DNA from: Oceanospirillaceae bacterium
GTDB taxonomy: Bacteria; Pseudomonadota; Gammaproteobacteria; Pseudomonadales; Balneatricaceae
DNA length: 52,672 nucleotides
NCBI GenBank assembly: GCA_013373085.1
Contig: JABXIM010000031.1
Location: forward strand, 1-52,672
Reading direction: 5' to 3'
The notes under the pieces were generated by a model. That model saw only the letters and a list, made by a program, of their open reading frames with translations. It did not search any database and was not told where the DNA came from. The number at the start of each line of letters is the position of its first letter. Within the stretch, counting starts at the first letter, position 1. This document shows positions 41,905 to 50,450 of the stretch, one piece after another. The translations under genes were made by a program, and so were the position numbers.

Positions 41905-43383
41905 ATGACAACGACAACAACTGCTGCGGGCCTGTCCGAAACGCCCCGCTGGAAACCACTCATCTTCGGTGCCCTGCTGGCACTGGGTATCGGCTACCTT
42001 TCGCTGACAACCCCCGCCGATGGACGTTATGGCGTGTTGAGCCTGGTGCCTTCGCTGCTGATCCTGATTGTCGCGGTGATCAGCAAGCGTCCGCTCGAGT
42101 CCATCCTGACCGGCGTCGTCGCCGGCCTGCTGCTGATCGATCCAACCAACCTGGTACAGGGGCTTGGCGATCTCTCGATGAGCGTCATGATGGACGAGAC
42201 CATCGCCTGGATCATTCTCGTCTGCGGCATGATGGGCGGCTTGATCAACCTGCTTGAACGTGGTGGCAGCGTGCTCTGCTTCAGCGAGTTGCTTATCCGG
42301 CGCCTGCAAAGCCGCCGCCAGACGCTGCTGTGCACCACGGCCCTGGGTCTGCTGGTATTCATCGACGACTACCTCAACTCCCTGGCGGTGTCGGCCTCGA
42401 TGAAAAACCTCACCGACCGCTACCGCATCTCGCGCGAAAAGCTCGCCTACGTGGTCGACTCCACCGCCGCACCGGTGTGCATCCTGGTGCCGGTCTCGAC
42501 CTGGGCGGTGTATTTCGCCGCGCTGCTGGAAGAAAACAACGCGGTCGCCGAGGGTGGCGGCATGTCCCTCTACATCGATGCGATACCCTATATGGCGTAC
42601 GGCTGGGCGGCACTGCTGATCGTCTGGCTCGTGGTGATGGGCCTGATCCCCGATATCGGCCCGATGAAGGCCGCCGAGCGCCGCGCCCGTGCAGGCAAAA
42701 CCATTCCCGACGGCGTCGCCCAGGACGGCTTCGACACCAAGCATCTGCCGCGGACCTCGCCGCTGCGCGGCCTGCTGAACTTCCTGCTGCCGATGGCGGT
42801 ACTGGTGGGCGCCAGCGTCTACTACGAGATCGACCTGCTCAAGGGCGCGCTGGTGGCGGCGCTGTTCACCATGGTGCTCTACTACTGGCAGCGCCTGCAA
42901 ACCTTCGGCCAGATGGTCGAGGCCATGCTGGACGGCTTCAAGGTGATGCTGTACCCGATCGCAGTGGTCGCTGCAGGCTTCATGGTCAAGGAGATCAACG
43001 ATCAGCTGGGCATGACCGCGTTCATTATCGAATCGGTATCGCCCTATCTGTCCCGCGAACTGCTGCCGGCGATGGTCTTCACGCTGATGGCGGCGGTGGT
43101 GTTCGCCACCGGTTCCAGCTGGGGGGTATTCGTGGTGTCGCTGCCGATCGTAATTCCACTGGCCCAAAGCCTCGACATCTCGATGCCGCTGACCGTCGGC
43201 GCGCTGTTGTCCGCCTCTGCGTTCGGCAGCCACGCCTGCTTCTTCAGCGACTCGACGGTACTGTCGTCACAGGGTTCCGGCTGTACCACCATGGGACACG
43301 CCATCACCCAGCTGCCCTACGCCCTGCTGGGCGGCGTACTGGCGATTGCGAGCTTTCTGATACTGGGTTACGCGCACGCCTGA
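41905..43383 (+). CDS. NhaC-family antiporter, possible polyamine transporter
   Basis: A 492-residue inner-membrane protein with about twelve hydrophobic segments and NhaC/Na+:H+ antiporter motifs (ILVCGMMGGLINLLERGG; LVFIDDYLNSLAVSASMKNLTDRY; VDSTAAPVCILVPVSTW). It follows puuA by 108 bases and precedes puuB by 67, so it is probably in the puu operon. In E. coli this slot is filled by PuuP, a putrescine importer. NhaC-type proteins can exchange organic cations for protons, so polyamine import or polyamine/Na+ exchange is a reasonable inference, not a demonstration. Confidence 0.85.
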   Translation: MTTTTTAAGLSETPRWKPLIFGALLALGIGYLSLTTPADGRYGVLSLVPSLLILIVAVISKRPLESILTGVVAGLLLIDPTNLVQGLGDLSMSVMMDETIAWIILVCGMMGGLINLLERGGSVLCFSELLIRRLQSRRQTLLCTTALGLLVFIDDYLNSLAVSASMKNLTDRYRISREKLAYVVDSTAAPVCILVPVSTWAVYFAALLEENNAVAEGGGMSLYIDAIPYMAYGWAALLIVWLVVMGLIPDIGPMKAAERRARAGKTIPDGVAQDGFDTKHLPRTSPLRGLLNFLLPMAVLVGASVYYEIDLLKGALVAALFTMVLYYWQRLQTFGQMVEAMLDGFKVMLYPIAVVAAGFMVKEINDQLGMTAFIIESVSPYLSRELLPAMVFTLMAAVVFATGSSWGVFVVSLPIVIPLAQSLDISMPLTVGALLSASAFGSHACFFSDSTVLSSQGSGCTTMGHAITQLPYALLGGVLAIASFLILGYAHA

Positions 43384-43417
43384 TGGCGTCTGCGTAGCCG
43401 CTGGATACACCGACAAG

Positions 43418-43437
43418 GGCAGCCCCGCGGGGCTGCC
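43418..43437 (+). promoter_or_regulatory. 20-bp perfect palindrome upstream of puuB
   Basis: GGCAGCCCCG followed directly by its exact complement CGGGGCTGCC, ending ten bases before the puuB ATG (43448). In mRNA it would form a very stable hairpin close to the ribosome-binding site, so it may lower or time puuB translation, or mark an mRNA processing point. It has no T-run and is not an intrinsic terminator. Confidence 0.6.
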
Positions 43438-43447
43438 GGCGAGATTG

Positions 43448-44731
43448 ATGATGACGATTCAACACACCTCTTCCTACTATGCCGCCTCCGCCAATGACAC
43501 CCGTCTGCGGCCGGCCCTGCAGGGCGACGAGCGCGCCGATGTCTGCGTCATTGGTGCTGGCTTCACCGGACTCTCCAGCGCGCTGCACCTGGCCGAAAAG
43601 GGATACCGGGTCAGGGTACTCGAAGCCAACCGCATCGGCTTCGGCGCGTCCGGCCGCAACGGCGGCCAGATCGTGCACAGCTACAGCCGCGACCTGGACT
43701 TTATCGAACAGCACTACGGCAAGGATACCGCCGATGCGATGGGGCGGATGGCGTTCGAGGGCGGGCGCGTGATCCGGGATTTCGTCGGCCGTTACGGCAT
43801 CAGTTGCGATCTGAAGGACGGCGGCATCTTCGCCGCCTGTACCGACAAGCAACTGCACGAACTCGAGGCCAAGCAACGGCTGTGGGAGCGTCACGGCCAC
43901 GAACAGCTGGAGCTGCTGGACGAAACCGCGATTCGCAGCCGCGTCGGCACCACCCGCTACGTCGGCGGCCTGATCGACCACAGCGGCGGACACTTCCACC
44001 CACTGAATCTGGTGCTGGGCGAAGCGGCGGCGCTGGAGAGTCTGGGTGGCGTGATATACGAGGACTCGGCTGTCATCCGTGTCGAGGAAGGCGACAAGGT
44101 CCGCCTGCACACCGCCGCCGGCAGCATCACGGCCGACTTCGTCGTCGTCGCCGGCAATGCGTATCTTGGCGGCCTGATTCCGCAACTCGCGGCGAAATCG
44201 ATGCCCTGCGGCACCCAGGTCATTACCACCGAGCCGCTGTCGCCGGAAACCCAACAGTCGCTGCTGCCTCGCGATAACTGCGTCGAGGATTGCAACTACC
44301 TGCTGGATTATTTCCGCCTGTCAGGTGATGGTCGGCTGATCTATGGCGGCGGCGTTACCTATGGGGCCCGGGATCCGAGCCGGATCGAAGAACTGATCCG
44401 GCCCAATATGCTGAAAACATTCCCGGAACTTGCAGACGTGAAGGTGGACTTCGCCTGGACCGGAAACTTCCTGCTGACGCTGATGCGACTGCCCCAGTTC
44501 GGCCGGATCGGCAGCAACATATACTACGCTCAGGGCTACAGTGGTCATGGCATCGCCAGCTCTCACCTGGCCGGCCGGGTGATCAGCGAAGCAATCGGCG
44601 GTCAGGCGGAACGCTTCGACGTCTTTGCCGGGCTGCCGCAAACGCCGTTCCCGGGAGGACGGCTGTTCCGCGTCCCGCTTACCGCCATGGGCGCCTGGTT
44701 CTACAGTCTGCGCGACCGCCTCGGCATCTGA
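43448..44731 (+). CDS. puuB: Gamma-glutamylputrescine oxidase (PuuB-like FAD oxidoreductase)
   Basis: Encodes 427 residues from ATG 43448; ATG 43451 and TTG 43445 are adjacent alternatives. A DAO-type flavoenzyme with the dinucleotide-binding motif VCVIGAGFTGLSSALHLAEKG (about 29-49) and the FAD segment GFGASGRNGGQI. In the Puu route it oxidises gamma-glutamylputrescine to gamma-glutamyl-gamma-aminobutyraldehyde with hydrogen peroxide release. Its place after puuA and the antiporter fits this assignment. A 20-bp palindrome precedes the start. Confidence 0.85.
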   Translation: MMTIQHTSSYYAASANDTRLRPALQGDERADVCVIGAGFTGLSSALHLAEKGYRVRVLEANRIGFGASGRNGGQIVHSYSRDLDFIEQHYGKDTADAMGRMAFEGGRVIRDFVGRYGISCDLKDGGIFAACTDKQLHELEAKQRLWERHGHEQLELLDETAIRSRVGTTRYVGGLIDHSGGHFHPLNLVLGEAAALESLGGVIYEDSAVIRVEEGDKVRLHTAAGSITADFVVVAGNAYLGGLIPQLAAKSMPCGTQVITTEPLSPETQQSLLPRDNCVEDCNYLLDYFRLSGDGRLIYGGGVTYGARDPSRIEELIRPNMLKTFPELADVKVDFAWTGNFLLTLMRLPQFGRIGSNIYYAQGYSGHGIASSHLAGRVISEAIGGQAERFDVFAGLPQTPFPGGRLFRVPLTAMGAWFYSLRDRLGI

Positions 44732-44749
44732 TCGGTAACCCGTTGCAGG

Positions 44750-45655
44750 TCAGCCGGAGCACTCGCTGCCAAGGCTCGACAGCATGCGATTCCAGGTATC
44801 GAGATCGACGTCCAGTACGCGTCCGTCCAGCGCTCCGGTGCGCTGGAATGACTGGCGCTTCAGCCATTCGTTGATGCAGGTCTGCTTGGCGCCTTTCTGG
44901 GCGTCGAGAAATGCCTGGCGGTCGATATGCACGCCGAGCACATCGAGACTGTCGGTCTTGAAGTTGTAGGACTTGACCAGCCGTCCGGCACAAGCGGTGG
45001 CGGCATCGCTGACATCGCGCCCTGGCTGCCAGCCCATGAAGGGACCACGTACCGGCGCCTGCCCCGATTTCTGGATCCGATCCATCGATACCAGTCGCCA
45101 GTCCGAATCTGTGGTGGGATTGAGCAGCCGAAACGGCGTCGCAGCCGACATGAAAATGAGCCGGTCCGATGCCACCTCGGATACCAGCAGAGCGCCGTCG
45201 TTACAGCGATCGCCCCCGGGCAGATAAAGCAACGGCTCGACGATCTGCTCTCCGCCGGGACGCATCAGCAACCAGATCGAACTGTACAGCCCGACGCCAC
45301 CATAATTGGTAGTCACCTCGAACAGCGTCCACTGATTGTTATTGATGCTGCTTGGCCAGTGACCCGCCACCGTATAGGCAACAAAGCCTTCGCTCAGCCC
45401 GCGATCACCGACCACTTCTGAGGAATAGGTCAGGTCGGCGGCATCCTGACCGGGCAAAACTTCAATCGGCTGCTCGCCCGGCAGCGTATCGCAGGCCACT
45501 GGCTGGAAGGGGTTGTCGCTTCTGAGCGCAGCGAACAGTTGCACGAAGCATAGCGGGTGAATACCGGCTCCCGGCGGTTGTACCGGGGTCTCTGCCAGCA
45601 CCGGGGGACTGCCGATCAGCCAGCAGACAGCGAGCGCCGCCAAAAAGGATTTCAT
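44750..45655 (-). CDS. Secreted hypothetical protein
   Basis: A 301-residue protein with a clear signal peptide (FLAALAVCWLIGSPPVLA; cleavage near residue 21). The mature part has several cysteines (for example C36, C55 and C148, plus a C-terminal ECSG) that could form disulfides in the periplasm, and tryptophan-rich segments (GHWPSSINNNQWTLFEVTTNYGG). No family is recognised. It is monocistronic and convergent with puuB, 18 bases apart. An AT-rich region with a 9-bp inverted repeat lies upstream. Function unknown. Confidence 0.65.
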   Translation of the reverse strand: MKSFLAALAVCWLIGSPPVLAETPVQPPGAGIHPLCFVQLFAALRSDNPFQPVACDTLPGEQPIEVLPGQDAADLTYSSEVVGDRGLSEGFVAYTVAGHWPSSINNNQWTLFEVTTNYGGVGLYSSIWLLMRPGGEQIVEPLLYLPGGDRCNDGALLVSEVASDRLIFMSAATPFRLLNPTTDSDWRLVSMDRIQKSGQAPVRGPFMGWQPGRDVSDAATACAGRLVKSYNFKTDSLDVLGVHIDRQAFLDAQKGAKQTCINEWLKRQSFQRTGALDGRVLDVDLDTWNRMLSSLGSECSG

Positions 45656-45983
45656 GGTCCACCTCCCTGGTCTCCCCCGCCTTCATGTGCTTCGGGTAAC
45701 CAGTGGTTGCGTCCGGTTTGCTGTCCCTAACTCTGTAAGTTTTACCTCAATACCCTGGATTCGCCAGAACCGGATGTGTAGCGCACGCACCAAGCGTTGA
45801 GCGCATATTCATTAAATACCTGAACAAGCGTATTTAATATATTGATTTTTAAAGATTGCCGTAAGCTTAAATGCCTTCAGTGACCGGCAGGACGTTGCAG
45901 GTGTTCCTACGGGTACCGTGCGGCAAAGGATCAGCGAAAGGCCGCCTCAGGAGATTTAGAGTGCCTGAAATTGTTTTGATTCC
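45656..45983. other. AT-rich region upstream of secreted protein
   Basis: A 328-base gap between the start of the secreted protein gene and the HelD stop, both on the minus strand. It contains a perfect 9-bp inverted repeat, ATTAAATAC (45811-45819) and GTATTTAAT (45830-45838), ten bases apart. It probably holds the promoter of the secreted protein gene. Confidence 0.5.
45811..45838. promoter_or_regulatory. 9-bp inverted repeat, operator-like
   Basis: ATTAAATAC and GTATTTAAT are exactly complementary over a 10-base centre, in an AT-rich stretch about 160 bases upstream of the secreted protein start. It is compatible with a dimeric regulator binding site. No regulator is identified. Confidence 0.4.
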
Positions 45984-48089
45984 CTACAGTCCCTGACGGG
46001 CAACCGGGTAGTCGCCCTCGAGCAGCTCGCGGGCAAAAACTGATGGCGCGACGCGATCGCATAGCAAGTAGACGCGGGCGCGCGCCCGGGTCAGAGCGAC
46101 ATAGAAGAGCCGTCTTTCCTCCGCATGCTCGAAGCGGTCGGATGGCGCCAGCAGCGCCTCGAGCAACGGATGCTCCGTCTGCCCCTGGGGAAAGCCCCAG
46201 GTTCCCTGATCGAGACCAAGCAGAATAACGACATCCGCCTCACGGCCTTTGGCGGCGTGACAAGTCTGGGCTTCAAGCTGCAGCGGCGAGCAACTGCGGG
46301 CCAGTACCGCCAGCCGGTCCCCTTCCGGCAGGCGAAAGCGGTGGCGCGCCAGCAGCAGCACCCGTCCGCCCTGGGGCCTGGCAGCGGCGATATCGGCCAG
46401 CAGCGGCAACAAAACGGCATCCTCGTCACCGCGACTGTGCCCGATCAGCGTGACCGCGTGTGCATCACTGCGTGTTTGCGTTTCGAGCGTTTTTGGCAGC
46501 TGAGAGGGATTGCGCAGTATGAAACGGGACGCTACTGCGTGAATACGGTCATTGAAGCGGAAGGTGCGGTCCAGTGCGCTGATACTCGCCGGTGCGAAGC
46601 ACTCATCGAATCGGGTGGTCAGCCTAAGGTCGCTGCCACCGAAGCGATAGATCGACTGCCAGTCATCGCCGACCGCGAACAGCGACGCATCCGGTACCGC
46701 GCCCAGCAGCGCCTGGATCAGGGCCGCGCGCGGTGCCGACAGGTCCTGAAACTCGTCGACCAGAATAAATCGCCAGGGAGAACGGAAGCGCCCCACAAGC
46801 AGCTGCTCGCGGGCCCGGCGGATCATATCGTCGAAGTCAATTTCGCCCCGCTCGGCCAGCTCCCGGCGATAGCGCTCGAGCAGCGGCTGCAGAAGCTTCA
46901 GAGTGGCGCGCGCATGCTCCGGTGCCGGGCTGTTTGCGATCCTGGACTCCAGCGCCCCCTCATCCAACGCAGCTGCTCGATAGCGCCGCAGCGCCTGGGC
47001 CAGCAGACTGCCAAGGCTATCCAGTACACGTGTCTGGCTCAGCAGGGAGCGCAGTGATTCGCGCCCATCACCACCGGAGAGGTCGACGGCGGGACGGCGA
47101 AAGTGCAGGCAGTAGTCCGCCAGATCACGACGAAATTGCGGATCGTCCAGCATCGATTCGAGCTGAGCGGCAACCCAGCGGTCCAGTGCGCGCCCTTCCG
47201 ATGCCAGCGCGCTGATCGACGGCCGCTGGCCGTCCGCAGCGCTGATGATTCGTTGCCCCAGAGCATGAAAGGTGGTTGCGGTAACGTCGATACCGAGGCG
47301 CTGCTGCAAGCGCTCGCGCATTTCCCGGGCGGCATCGCGGCCGTAGGCCAGCAGCAGGATCTCTTCGGGTCGCGACTGGCCGCTGGCGACCAGGTAGGCG
47401 GTACGGGCGATCAGCGTACTTGTCTTGCCACTTCCGGCACCCGCCAGCACCAGGTTGCGGTCGTCATCGATGATACAGGCGCGTTGCTGGGCTTCGGTCA
47501 GCGCCTGGCTTTCAACGGCGTCGAACAGGCGTCGGTGGCGACGGCGCTGGTCGTCGACAAAATGCTCCCGGTAACGGGCCAGCAGTGACGGATCGCCCCG
47601 GGCGATAAGGCTGAGCCGCTGCAGCAATGGGTCGGTGGAGGTCTGCGGTTCCTGGAAACGGTCGAGCAGCGCCAGGGCGTGCCGACCCAAGGCCTGCCAG
47701 CGGGACTGACGTGGGTAGATCCGGCGCAACTCGGCCTCGATACGCTGCAGTTCTGCCTGCAGCAGCGGACGTCGATGCGTCTGCAACTGGTGGCAAAAGG
47801 TGCGCCAGAAAGTCCGGCGCCAGCGCGGCAACCACCCCAGACTCCGCTGACTGTCAGCCAACTCCAGGCGTCGGAACAGCCAGCCTCGCTCGAGGCGCAC
47901 CTGTCGGGCAAGGTCCGCCCAGGTGATGAGCGTTTCGCGCTCATCCTGGATACGCAGACCTTCACTGCTGAGCTCCAGTCGATGCCGACGCCGGCCGAAC
48001 AGGCTGGCAATGCTGACAGGCGGGATAGAAGTGGTCAAACGGCTGCCGCGCTCCCTTGCGTTCGCTGAGAAGCCCGCGTGCACGGGCAT
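45984..48089 (-). CDS. helD: DNA helicase IV (HelD), UvrD superfamily
   Basis: A 701-residue superfamily 1 helicase. An N-terminal HelD-specific region (about 20-195) precedes the motor: Walker A GAGSGKT (217-223), DEFQD (445-449), GDDWQSIYRF (474-483), TCHAAKGREADVV and EERRLFYVALTRARARVY near the end. The order and the C-terminus (PVARQ) match E. coli HelD (684 residues), a 3'-5' helicase that can act with RecA. The frame starts at ATG 48089 without a good ribosome-binding site; a TTG at 48038 downstream of AAGGGAG is an alternative. Confidence 0.88.
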   Translation of the reverse strand: MPVHAGFSANARERGSRLTTSIPPVSIASLFGRRRHRLELSSEGLRIQDERETLITWADLARQVRLERGWLFRRLELADSQRSLGWLPRWRRTFWRTFCHQLQTHRRPLLQAELQRIEAELRRIYPRQSRWQALGRHALALLDRFQEPQTSTDPLLQRLSLIARGDPSLLARYREHFVDDQRRRHRRLFDAVESQALTEAQQRACIIDDDRNLVLAGAGSGKTSTLIARTAYLVASGQSRPEEILLLAYGRDAAREMRERLQQRLGIDVTATTFHALGQRIISAADGQRPSISALASEGRALDRWVAAQLESMLDDPQFRRDLADYCLHFRRPAVDLSGGDGRESLRSLLSQTRVLDSLGSLLAQALRRYRAAALDEGALESRIANSPAPEHARATLKLLQPLLERYRRELAERGEIDFDDMIRRAREQLLVGRFRSPWRFILVDEFQDLSAPRAALIQALLGAVPDASLFAVGDDWQSIYRFGGSDLRLTTRFDECFAPASISALDRTFRFNDRIHAVASRFILRNPSQLPKTLETQTRSDAHAVTLIGHSRGDEDAVLLPLLADIAAARPQGGRVLLLARHRFRLPEGDRLAVLARSCSPLQLEAQTCHAAKGREADVVILLGLDQGTWGFPQGQTEHPLLEALLAPSDRFEHAEERRLFYVALTRARARVYLLCDRVAPSVFARELLEGDYPVARQGL

Positions 48090-48134
48090 GGGCGAACGTT
48101 ATAGGGCTTTAGTCAGCGGAACGCAACCCAGGCT

Positions 48135-48539
48135 TTAGCTGACCTGACGAATCCAGTCTTCGAGGTTGTAGTAGTTGCTGATGCGGGCAACCTTGCCATC
48201 GCGAATATCGAAGAACGCGCCGGCAGGCAAACGGTACTGCTGGCCGTGGGCTTCCGGCAGACCCGGATCAGACTTCAGGTAGGTGCCGAGCACCACGAAT
48301 TCGGCAGCCGCCCGGCTACCGTCTTCGTTGACCATCACCTCGATGTCGACCAGCTCCTCACGGTAGCTGTCGTTCATTCGCACCATGAAAGCGGCGAACG
48401 CCTCGCGCCCCACTTCGCGGCCACCCTGATTGATGTCATGTACGACATCGTCAGTCAAAAGGTCGAGGAAACGCTCCATGTCGCCGGCATTGAACGCCGC
48501 ATAGTAGTCCTGGATCAGCTCGCGGGTGGCTTCGCGCAT
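48135..48539 (-). CDS. SnoaL-like/NTF2-family protein
   Basis: A 134-residue protein of the SnoaL/ketosteroid-isomerase-like fold: a helical start REATRELIQDYYAAFNAGDMERFLDLLTDD and a beta-sheet end with GAFFDIRDGKVARISNYYNL. These domains bind hydrophobic small molecules and include isomerases and hydrolases as well as non-enzymatic members. Function unknown. It lies 45 bases upstream of HelD in the same direction and may be co-transcribed. Confidence 0.75.
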   Translation of the reverse strand: MREATRELIQDYYAAFNAGDMERFLDLLTDDVVHDINQGGREVGREAFAAFMVRMNDSYREELVDIEVMVNEDGSRAAAEFVVLGTYLKSDPGLPEAHGQQYRLPAGAFFDIRDGKVARISNYYNLEDWIRQVS

Positions 48540-48696
48540 TTCGGCACTCCGTTACAAACAGGGTTCGGGAAATATCGGTAACGGCAAACGCTATCATGGC
48601 TTTGGCGAACAGGGGCGGCTGCAGGCGACACCCTATCACCCAATTGCGTCATCTGGAGCGAATCCACGTGAACAGCATTAGCGAAGCCGACCCGGT

Positions 48697-48978
48697 TCAC
48701 ATCACCGGCGAGGGATCCGGGCTATTGTCGTAGCTGGCGACAAGAAAGGGGTGAACATAGACCAGATCGCCAGTGATATCGGATTGCACGACAAAAACCT
48801 GATTGCCCGGCGCAAGATCGAGCTTGGCCAGAACCTGGTATGGCCGGTCGTGACTCAGCAACAGCAGGCCGTCGTCTTCGAGATTGGCCTCGAGCGTGAT
48901 CAGGTCACCGACTCGAATTTCATGCCAGATAAAATGGCTTTCCAGCAGCATTTCGCTGGAGGCTTCCATTTCATGCAT
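48697..48978 (-). CDS. Small hypothetical protein
   Basis: Encodes 93 residues from an ATG at 48978 with a GGGTAAG upstream. The protein looks like one compact beta-rich domain (ESHFIWHEIRVGDLITLEANLED and QVLAKLDLAPGNQVFVVQSDI). No signal peptide, membrane segment or known motif is visible. It is likely a small soluble domain; I recognise no family. The SnoaL-like gene begins 157 bases downstream on the same strand. Confidence 0.55.
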   Translation of the reverse strand: MHEMEASSEMLLESHFIWHEIRVGDLITLEANLEDDGLLLLSHDRPYQVLAKLDLAPGNQVFVVQSDITGDLVYVHPFLVASYDNSPDPSPVM

Positions 48979-49195
48979 TCACTTACCCTGCTGTACTCGG
49001 ACTGTCGATGCCGGGAGAGCGCGGTCAACTTCCGATCCAAACGCCCAGCTTAAGCCGCTTCTGTATCCTGGCACTATTTCAACAGCCCATTGTTAGGCCG
49101 GGCGATGAGCCCCCGGCGCAGCCGTGCGGGCCTTCCGCCTGATGGCATCACAGACCCTGCTTACAGTATGGACAACGATACCCAGCCCGGGGTTC

Positions 49196-49861
49196 TCAAG
49201 GTTCGATCAGACCATGCCGGAGCGCCAGGTGCACGATTTCGGAATTGCTCTGCAACGCCAGCTTGCGCTTGATGTTGGAGCGATGAGCGTGCACGGTCTT
49301 CGGGCTCAGATACATCTGTTCCGCCACCCGGGTGACCGAGTGCCCTTCCGCCAGCAGTACGAAAATCTGCAGTTCGCGAGGGCTCAGCACATTGACCGGC
49401 GACGCCTCGCTGGTTTCGGGGTGATCGAGCTGTTCCTGGATCGACGGCGAATAATAGCTATCGCCGGCATTGACCCGCACCACCGCCTCGATCAGCTCAG
49501 ACGGCGCACAGTGCTTGGTCAGGTAACCCTTGACGCCGGTACCGATCACCTGCGTGGGGTAAGGCTTGGTTTCACAGCCGGTCAGCACCAGCAATCGTGC
49601 CCGCGAATCGTAGGCAAGAATACGCCGAATCGCTTCCATCCCGCCCGAAATGCTGGAGCCGTCATGATCGCCATCATGACTTGGCATGGTCAGGTCAAGC
49701 ACCACGACATCGGGCTGAACGGCACGAAACTTCTCGAAGGCTTCCTGCCCGTTGCTGGCACTTTCGATAATGCGAATACGGTCGTCCGACTCCAGTATAC
49801 GCTGAAAACCGTCGCGGACTACAGCATGATCATCGACCAGGAGAACGCGGATAACGCTCAT
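49196..49861 (-). CDS. NarL/UvrY-type response regulator with unusual receiver insertion
   Basis: A 221-residue two-component regulator. The receiver domain has D10 and D11, the phosphoacceptor D56 (VVVLDLTMP) and the conserved threonine and lysine (LLVLTG, GYLTK). The LuxR-type helix-turn-helix sits at about 155-215, with SPRELQIFVLLAEGHSVTRVAEQMYLSPKTVHAHRSNIKRK. After the phosphorylation loop there is an extra stretch, SHDGDHDGSSIS, about eleven residues longer than usual. No histidine kinase gene is in the window, so its partner is unknown. It resembles UvrY/GacA in size and DNA-binding domain. Confidence 0.88.
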   Translation of the reverse strand: MSVIRVLLVDDHAVVRDGFQRILESDDRIRIIESASNGQEAFEKFRAVQPDVVVLDLTMPSHDGDHDGSSISGGMEAIRRILAYDSRARLLVLTGCETKPYPTQVIGTGVKGYLTKHCAPSELIEAVVRVNAGDSYYSPSIQEQLDHPETSEASPVNVLSPRELQIFVLLAEGHSVTRVAEQMYLSPKTVHAHRSNIKRKLALQSNSEIVHLALRHGLIEP

Positions 49862-49897
49862 AAAAAGCCTTCAATAATAATTACTTATAGATTTTTC

Positions 49898-50371
49898 TTA
49901 ACGCAAAACTTTGCATAGATCAGAGCCAGGCTCGAAGAGCAGCGCTTCGGCGCCGCGATAAACGCCACGGGTATCGACGTCGAGCGCCGACGCCGAGGCG
50001 ATTTCTTCGGGCTTGACATGGGCCGGCAGTGCGACCAGTTCGTCACTGTAGCCAACCAGCTGAACGCCTTCCTTGCGGCAATAGGCCAGGACTTTTTCCA
50101 GCGCCTTGACCACTGCAACCTGACGGTCGTTGAGAGCGTCGCTGCGCGACGGACTGTCTTCCCGGCGACGGCTGGTCACCTGCCGGATGGCGTAACCGTC
50201 GGCATCGAGTAACTGGATGGTAACCCCGGCGATCTTTTCCCGAACCAGGGCCCCCTTGGCCAGACTGAACAGGGCTTCCGTGCGACAGCAGACGGCATCC
50301 TCGACGCCGCAGCGCTTGAGCGCATTTACGACCGTTTCGTAACTGGCGTCGTTGTCGAGCGTAATATCCAT
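49898..50371 (-). CDS. Hypothetical protein
   Basis: Encodes 157 residues from an ATG at 50371 with AGGAA upstream. Soluble, with no signal peptide. Its C-terminal half repeats alpha-beta pattern LLDADGYAIRQVTSRRRE and VQLVGYSDELVALPAHVKPEE. No family is recognised. It lies 36 bases upstream of the response regulator gene on the same strand, so the two may be co-transcribed and act together. Confidence 0.6.
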   Translation of the reverse strand: MDITLDNDASYETVVNALKRCGVEDAVCCRTEALFSLAKGALVREKIAGVTIQLLDADGYAIRQVTSRRREDSPSRSDALNDRQVAVVKALEKVLAYCRKEGVQLVGYSDELVALPAHVKPEEIASASALDVDTRGVYRGAEALLFEPGSDLCKVLR

Positions 50372-50450
50372 GCGTAGTTCCTGAGAGCAAAAATCAAAAA
50401 CAACTTAGCGAAAGGTGCGGCGCGTCACAATGATCCCGGACAATCCCAAA

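Noticed and set aside
41785-43233. 482-codon minus-strand open frame across the NhaC-type gene
   Set aside because: Histidine- and glutamine-rich shadow of a membrane protein gene; no membrane or enzymatic motif.
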